64,000 nt of DNA. Origin: an uncultured Microbacterium sp. (lineage in GTDB: Bacteria > Actinomycetota > Actinomycetes > Actinomycetales > Microbacteriaceae). The stretch is taken from positions 62,001-126,000 of the forward strand of contig NZ_CANROA010000002.1 in NCBI RefSeq assembly GCF_947632095.1. Direction: 5' to 3'. The notes under the pieces are model-generated. The model was given only the letters and a program-made list of their open reading frames with translations. It had not been told where the DNA came from and made no database searches. This document shows, piece after piece, positions 60,201 to 64,000 of this stretch. A program made the position numbers and the translations under genes. Position 1 is the first letter of the stretch. Each line of letters opens with the position of its first letter.

Positions 60201-60669
60201 CCGAGCCCGTGCCTCCGGCGAGGGAGCTGGTGATGATGACGCGCAGCGCCTGCTCCTCCTGGTCCTTGTCGATGCGGAACAGCTGCTCGATGGCCCGGTG
60301 CAGGCCATCGAGGTTTCCGCCCTTGAGCGTGGTGTCGAAGGCGAGCCGTGAGATGGCGCGCACCTGCGCCGCCCCCTCGGTCAGCGTCTTGCGGTTGAGC
60401 ATCTCGTTGACGGGGAACCAGTTGTCGCGCGCATTCGTGTTGATGTTCAGGTACTCGCCGACCGTATTGCGCGTCGATGTCTGCACCGTGTGGATCTCGG
60501 GGTTCGACTGGCGGATGCGGCCGAGGTCGTTGATGTCGGTGTCGAAGACGACGAACGCGATGCGCTCGGACTGGCTCGAGCTGCTCTCGCTGACCTTCTC
60601 CGCGACGTGCTGGACGATCTTCGAACCAGTGCCGCCGAGGCCGAGGATGAGGGTGGGGGCAATAGGCAT
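57217..60669 (-). CDS. Tubulin-like (Tubulin_2 / FtsZ-like superfamily) GTPase-domain protein, ~1150 aa
   Basis: ATG at 60669: MPIAPTLILGLGGTGSKIVQHVAEKV...FVVFDTDINDLGRIR...RVIITSSLAGGTGSGLILSVAMYLANYL (GGTGSG tubulin signature, D-x-D nucleotide-proximal loop). Confidence 0.87.
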   Translation of the reverse strand: MPIAPTLILGLGGTGSKIVQHVAEKVSESSSSQSERIAFVVFDTDINDLGRIRQSNPEIHTVQTSTRNTVGEYLNINTNARDNWFPVNEMLNRKTLTEGAAQVRAISRLAFDTTLKGGNLDGLHRAIEQLFRIDKDQEEQALRVIITSSLAGGTGSGLILSVAMYLANYLRTKYPKAKAITRGFFVQPDVFYSVIKATEEQQNLQVNAYAAVRELDAFLMKGDNTLPPQYRDLAFEFPRVGADGVEEITAMPYDFCFLFDAKNSSGGSLDSFATYLDHAATCIYTQSIGPMSKKSNSREDNVLREVIKNDGRNRYAGAGASRLVYPWAHVRDVVGLRWADLALSEQWLQFDNQYKDRLDALAKQRELGYVAHDLDIATEFTLAIEESATNKDPFARSVQSQCLAYDEDGISVVGNRWQEYLSALRNHVLSNAAIPSQETLKRNASARVSALGETADPDDYVGAYYELKKYHDIVERDTDERAGLIGYSLFQSDRQGVTKQRDVHQLETYLREKVSGTFVHPVSARYFLYKTLKELQAQKQQVETQLASTLQFFENFERNAFDDPGTEDVETVEDLANRKRTMMERMRNKPGAALQELADQLQNYIRKVGDLRDQTVYAKVLEEAIAYVTGMSRSFETFFETLNGNLKRLKTNIEIQRTKYDDLKGSTTRYVLASSQCLDSLYDAMPYTGGVMSVDSALAEAIYGKVRDFHMLADGKDGNFFQDLYQVTMIGYFTDQVMQRYESQIDIDVIEALEKEYRITTNNFEADNVAHYVRGEIEKAKRLAAPFLEQPLGEERHPIEACAYNPDLEGDFDPKRKSMISELLGNYGGEKDSEISRQEILFYSAMYGIRARDLSKYSPARAHATEQRPAGQYFSSYYSLVNEIEPSVEATKVITPHIDRRWHWISQLPDLDEGNQADQMRAVHDALLLGLVHNRIGWAKVHGDHRIYQYKSADARNKDFIVSNGTPCDHFYEVVDGLTINPVAVTEITTSIEEQNRRLMDESRVSRFGDSAFGRALDEGIALPELREYSGIEGRPFTLFDIVAFYAMTVPKELYFSEQVYAMVGDFLARLQSEVEAIVGAADALPVLREVLDGQLDRFETHLPGYRAKDSTFARKADSILGPLWKFCNELPLRETVNRVEKLIQSLADA

Positions 60670-60709
60670 GACAGGTGTTCCTCTCGTGCGATTCGCGTTC
60701 GCGACGCGA

Positions 60710-62959
60710 TCAGTTGTTGAGATACAGCTCGAAGCGGGTCTGGTTGGGGACGGTTGCGGTGATGCTCGTCGACGCGCTGAGTGTGGGTGCGCGCTTGGTG
60801 TCCTCATTGAGGTCGTTGCCGTTGAGGGCGACGTTCTTCTTGTCGGCGATCTGCTTCCAGTTCAGGAGCGTCATCTTTCCGCTGCGGCCGGCCTTGAGCG
60901 TCATCTGCCGGAACCCGAAGGTTCCCTGCGGCACATAGTTCAGAGTCGCGCGGTCGGCGAAGAACGGCAGGTACTTGCGCAGCGGCTGCACCTGGAACTT
61001 GCCGTTGCCGGTCTCGGCCTTCACGCCGATGCTCATGGGGATGCCGGTGACTGCCGGGCGACGCTTGATCTTCTTTGAGAAGCGCGGCTTGAAGAGGTAG
61101 CCGAGGAGGATCACGAGCAGGATGAGCGCGAGCAGCCACTTCCACCCGGTCTCGGCGAACCAGTTCGTGAAGCGGTCCCAGGCGGCGATATCATCGTCGA
61201 CGGTCAGCGTGCTCTCCAGCGGTGTCGCCTGGTACAACTGCTCGTCGTAGACGAAGCTCGCCTCCAGAGTCACCGGGATCTCACCGGTGTCGGCCGCGTA
61301 CACGTCGCCATCGGGTGCGCGCGGGGTGAGGAGGACCTCGCCGACGCTGTCACCGAGGGCGACGTCGAAGAAGAGGTTCGACGGGGTCGTCACGGAGAAC
61401 GCCTCGGGACTGACCGCCGCCCATTCCTCGTCGGTGAAGGATGTCAGGGCTCCTGTCTCGCCGAGGCCGTATTCGACGGCGATCGGCTCGGCCGTCGCCT
61501 CCTCGCCGAGCTCGGTGACCGCGACGGCGGTCTCGGCCATGTCGAATCCGGTCGCACGGGCCGGTTGCAGAACCGTGACGTCGATCGTCGCGTGGGCGGT
61601 GTTGCCGCCCAGGTACTCCGCGTCGACCTCGAGGCGGACGTCGCCGCGGTCGAGGGAGATGGTCTGCCCGGATTCGACGCTCTCGAGGATCATCTCTTCG
61701 CCGCTGAAGGCTCGCGCCGAATAGGTGACGTCGCCGATGAGCGGCGACTCGATGAACGCGCAGTCCGCATCCATGAAGCCGTAGCGCAACGTGTACTCGC
61801 CGCCGACGATCTTGTCGGCGTCGACCACGGCGCCGGATTCGTCGCGCAGCTCGATACCGAAGTTCACGGCGGGCTTGTAGAAGTAGGCGATGTCGCTGGC
61901 GCCGGTGATGTCGAACTGGGTGGGCCCGCGCTCCACATCCGTGAATCGTGCGAGTACGCCGTTGAGGTCCTTGTCGGGCTTCGCCTCGAGCACCCAGTCA
62001 TCGGCGGGTTTGGCGTTCTCCGCCCAGCGCACGCTCACCGTCGACTCCGGCGGATAGGTGCGGCTCTCGGAGACGGCATCCCCGATCGATGCCTTCGCGC
62101 CCTGTGCGAAGACGAGCACCTCGGCGAGATCGATGTCGGGGTCGATGACGTTCGGCTGGGATGCTGAGGCGATGAGGTTCCGCTCGAAGATGAGGTTCGC
62201 GAACCCGGTCATCTCCTCGAGCAGGTCCTGCGAGTCGGGAGCCTTCGAGAAGTGGATGCCGTGACCGGGATCGTCCGCGATGGCCGGAGCATCCTCACCG
62301 ATCGCCAGGTAGGCGACGCGCAGGCGCTGATCGGCGTCGGCGGCGGTCGGGTAGGAACGGATCTGCTTCTCGGCCCCTCCAGCCGGAGTGTCTTCGAACT
62401 CTCCGTCGGTGATGATGACGAGCCATTTGTTCATGGATTGACTCGCGGCGAGGTCCTGCTGCGCCTTGGCGACGCTGGAGAACGGTGTGTCGACGCCCTG
62501 CATGGGCATGTCGTGGATCTGCTTGGCCCGGGCGCTGGTGGACTCGGCTCCGGTCACGGTAACCGCCACGGATCCGCTTCTCCCCTGGGAGAAATCGCTC
62601 ATCCGGTAGACGTTGAGCACGTCGTCAGGGGCGAGCATCGCGGCGAAGACCTCCAGCGCGTACTTCGCCTTCGACCAGCGGTCGAGTGTGACTTCGGTCT
62701 TGAGATCGCGGAACATCGATCCGGAGTCGTCGATCACCAGATTGATCTCGCGTCCGGCCGGGGCATCGGCGCTCACGACCGCAGCGCATCGCGCGCTCCC
62801 ATCGCCCGCAGCCGTCACGGCGGCCGTCGGGATCTCCGCTGCGGGAGCGGCGGATGCCGGCGCCGCTGTGATGAACGCACCGAAAAGCAGCGCGACGATC
62901 ATCGCCCCCGTAGTCTTTCGCGGCGCGCGACGGCGCACCGATCCTTCTCCGTGCCCCAC
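60710..62959 (-). CDS. von Willebrand factor A domain protein, signal peptide + large extracytoplasmic part + one C-terminal TM
   Basis: INLVIDDSGSMFRDLK (MIDAS DxSxS), NKWLVIITDGEFEDTPAGG; TM WKWLLALILLVILLGYLF then ~130-aa cytosolic tail. GTG start at 62959 proposed. Confidence 0.88.
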   Translation of the reverse strand: MGHGEGSVRRRAPRKTTGAMIVALLFGAFITAAPASAAPAAEIPTAAVTAAGDGSARCAAVVSADAPAGREINLVIDDSGSMFRDLKTEVTLDRWSKAKYALEVFAAMLAPDDVLNVYRMSDFSQGRSGSVAVTVTGAESTSARAKQIHDMPMQGVDTPFSSVAKAQQDLAASQSMNKWLVIITDGEFEDTPAGGAEKQIRSYPTAADADQRLRVAYLAIGEDAPAIADDPGHGIHFSKAPDSQDLLEEMTGFANLIFERNLIASASQPNVIDPDIDLAEVLVFAQGAKASIGDAVSESRTYPPESTVSVRWAENAKPADDWVLEAKPDKDLNGVLARFTDVERGPTQFDITGASDIAYFYKPAVNFGIELRDESGAVVDADKIVGGEYTLRYGFMDADCAFIESPLIGDVTYSARAFSGEEMILESVESGQTISLDRGDVRLEVDAEYLGGNTAHATIDVTVLQPARATGFDMAETAVAVTELGEEATAEPIAVEYGLGETGALTSFTDEEWAAVSPEAFSVTTPSNLFFDVALGDSVGEVLLTPRAPDGDVYAADTGEIPVTLEASFVYDEQLYQATPLESTLTVDDDIAAWDRFTNWFAETGWKWLLALILLVILLGYLFKPRFSKKIKRRPAVTGIPMSIGVKAETGNGKFQVQPLRKYLPFFADRATLNYVPQGTFGFRQMTLKAGRSGKMTLLNWKQIADKKNVALNGNDLNEDTKRAPTLSASTSITATVPNQTRFELYLNN

Positions 62960-63059
62960 CGCACGTCCCCCTTCACAACACAAAACGTTCGCATTGCTGG
63001 GGTGCGCAGCGCGTTACCGTGCTGGTCGTCCCGAAGCGTGCTCCGCTGGATGTACCGCC

Positions 63060-63089
63060 AAGATAGAGCACCGGTCGAGCGCCTGACAA
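63060..63089 (-). promoter_or_regulatory. Putative sigma-70-type promoter of the vWA/tubulin-like operon
   Basis: Minus strand TTGTCA (63084-63089) - 18 bp - TATCTT (63060-63065), about 95 nt upstream of the vWA start. Confidence 0.5.
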
Positions 63090-63172
63090 GGATTATTCAC
63101 GCGACTGCACTTATTCGTTATGAAGCGGTCATATGTGCTTCACCGCGACCCCGGACTCAGCACCTTCGTCGA

Positions 63173-63940
63173 TCAGAGCACCGAAGGGGCTTGCCACCAT
63201 TCGCCGAGCCGCTGCGCGAGCCATGCAGGTCGCTGCAGCGGGATGCCGTGGCCGCATCCGTCGACGATCTCCATCTCGCTGCGCGGATGCCGTTCGGCGA
63301 GTATCGCGGCGGACGATCGCATCATCCTCCGTTCGTCCGACCCTGCGAGGACGAGAGACCGGCCGGGGAAAGCCGCCCAGCCGTCGGGAACCGTGAAGCG
63401 AATGTTCTCGCCGACCGCCGCGACGAGGTCGGCGGTGCTTATCGTCGCCGAGGTGCGCAGGTATTCGTCCATGAGCACGTCCGGAATGAACAGCTCCTGC
63501 GCCTGGGCACGGGCGAAGCGCTGATTCCTCGCGAGCGGTGCCGCCATCGCGAGCATCGCGAGTGTCGTTCGCGGCATCCGCATGGGGATCGCCTGCGCGC
63601 TGATGACGACCGCATCGCTCACGAGGTCGGGGCGCTCGGAGGCGAGCAGCACCGCCAGCTGCGCTCCGAGCGAGAAGCCGACCACGGACACCGGAGCGTC
63701 CGTGTGCTCGTCGAGCACCGCGACGATCGATGCGAGCGCATCCTCGTGCGAGACGTAGGGCGCTGCGGCACTGCGGTCGTGCCCCGGCAGGTCCGGGACG
63801 ATCATCCGCCTGCCCGCGGGCAGATGATCGATGAGCGGATGCCACATCCACCCGCCGACGCCTCCGCCATGCAGCAGAAGGATTGTCGCCTGCCCGTCTC
63901 CGCGCGTCTCGACGTGGATCGACTGCGCAGTACGGGGCAT
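63173..63940 (-). CDS. Alpha/beta-fold hydrolase
   Basis: ILLLHGGGVGGWMWHPLIDHLPAGRRMIVPDLPGHDRS; VSVVGFSLGAQLAVLLA (GxSxG); DGCGHGIPLQRP. Confidence 0.92.
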   Translation of the reverse strand: MPRTAQSIHVETRGDGQATILLLHGGGVGGWMWHPLIDHLPAGRRMIVPDLPGHDRSAAAPYVSHEDALASIVAVLDEHTDAPVSVVGFSLGAQLAVLLASERPDLVSDAVVISAQAIPMRMPRTTLAMLAMAAPLARNQRFARAQAQELFIPDVLMDEYLRTSATISTADLVAAVGENIRFTVPDGWAAFPGRSLVLAGSDERRMMRSSAAILAERHPRSEMEIVDGCGHGIPLQRPAWLAQRLGEWWQAPSVL

Positions 63941-64000
63941 GCGTTCAGCCTATTGGCCGCCGTCGACGATGCTTCCGCCGGACTGCACGGACCCATCCCG

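Noticed and set aside
57217-60669. Housekeeping FtsZ
   Set aside because: Protein is ~1150 aa, lacks the FtsZ C-terminal peptide and dcw neighbours, and sits in a vWA/membrane protein operon.
51037-62959. Known anti-phage defence system
   Set aside because: No recognised defence effector or nucleotide-signalling domain in the five core genes; the adjacent nuclease appears extracytoplasmic. A defence role is possible but unsupported by sequence alone.

Overview
High-GC actinobacterial chromosome window, Microbacteriaceae-like by gene content and codon bias (inference). It is densely coding, with no rRNA, tRNA, CRISPR array, IS element or prophage recognised. Ordinary content: succinylase-branch lysine genes (dapE, dapD, dapC with a 7Fe ferredoxin), DEAD-box helicase, citrate synthase, AzlCD, glutaminase, TypA/BipA, an oligopeptide ABC transporter, gcvTHP behind a tandem glycine riboswitch, an NrtR-like regulator, ArfB and several MFS/ABC exporters. 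Accessory content: a ROK / Ssu-like ABC / sulfatase locus next to a wall-anchored GH20 hexosaminidase.

Most notable: a minus-strand operon (about 62959 down to 51037) encoding (i) a secreted/membrane von Willebrand A protein, (ii) a ~1150-aa tubulin/FtsZ-superfamily protein (GGTGSG motif), (iii) and (iv) two large membrane proteins I cannot assign to a family, and (v) a HELTH zinc-metalloprotease with a zinc ribbon. A membrane-anchored HNH nuclease gene follows directly. This is the best candidate for an uncharacterised membrane-associated cytoskeletal system.

Other notable signals: an ABC exporter pair with complementary loss of ATPase motifs, an overlooked 42-aa Cys-rich ORF, a one-base frameshift in an MFS gene, a Cys-free IscA/HesB-like protein, an alpha/beta hydrolase lacking its nucleophile, and several structured intergenic regions. 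All calls are from reading the sequence and the supplied ORF translations. No database search was run.
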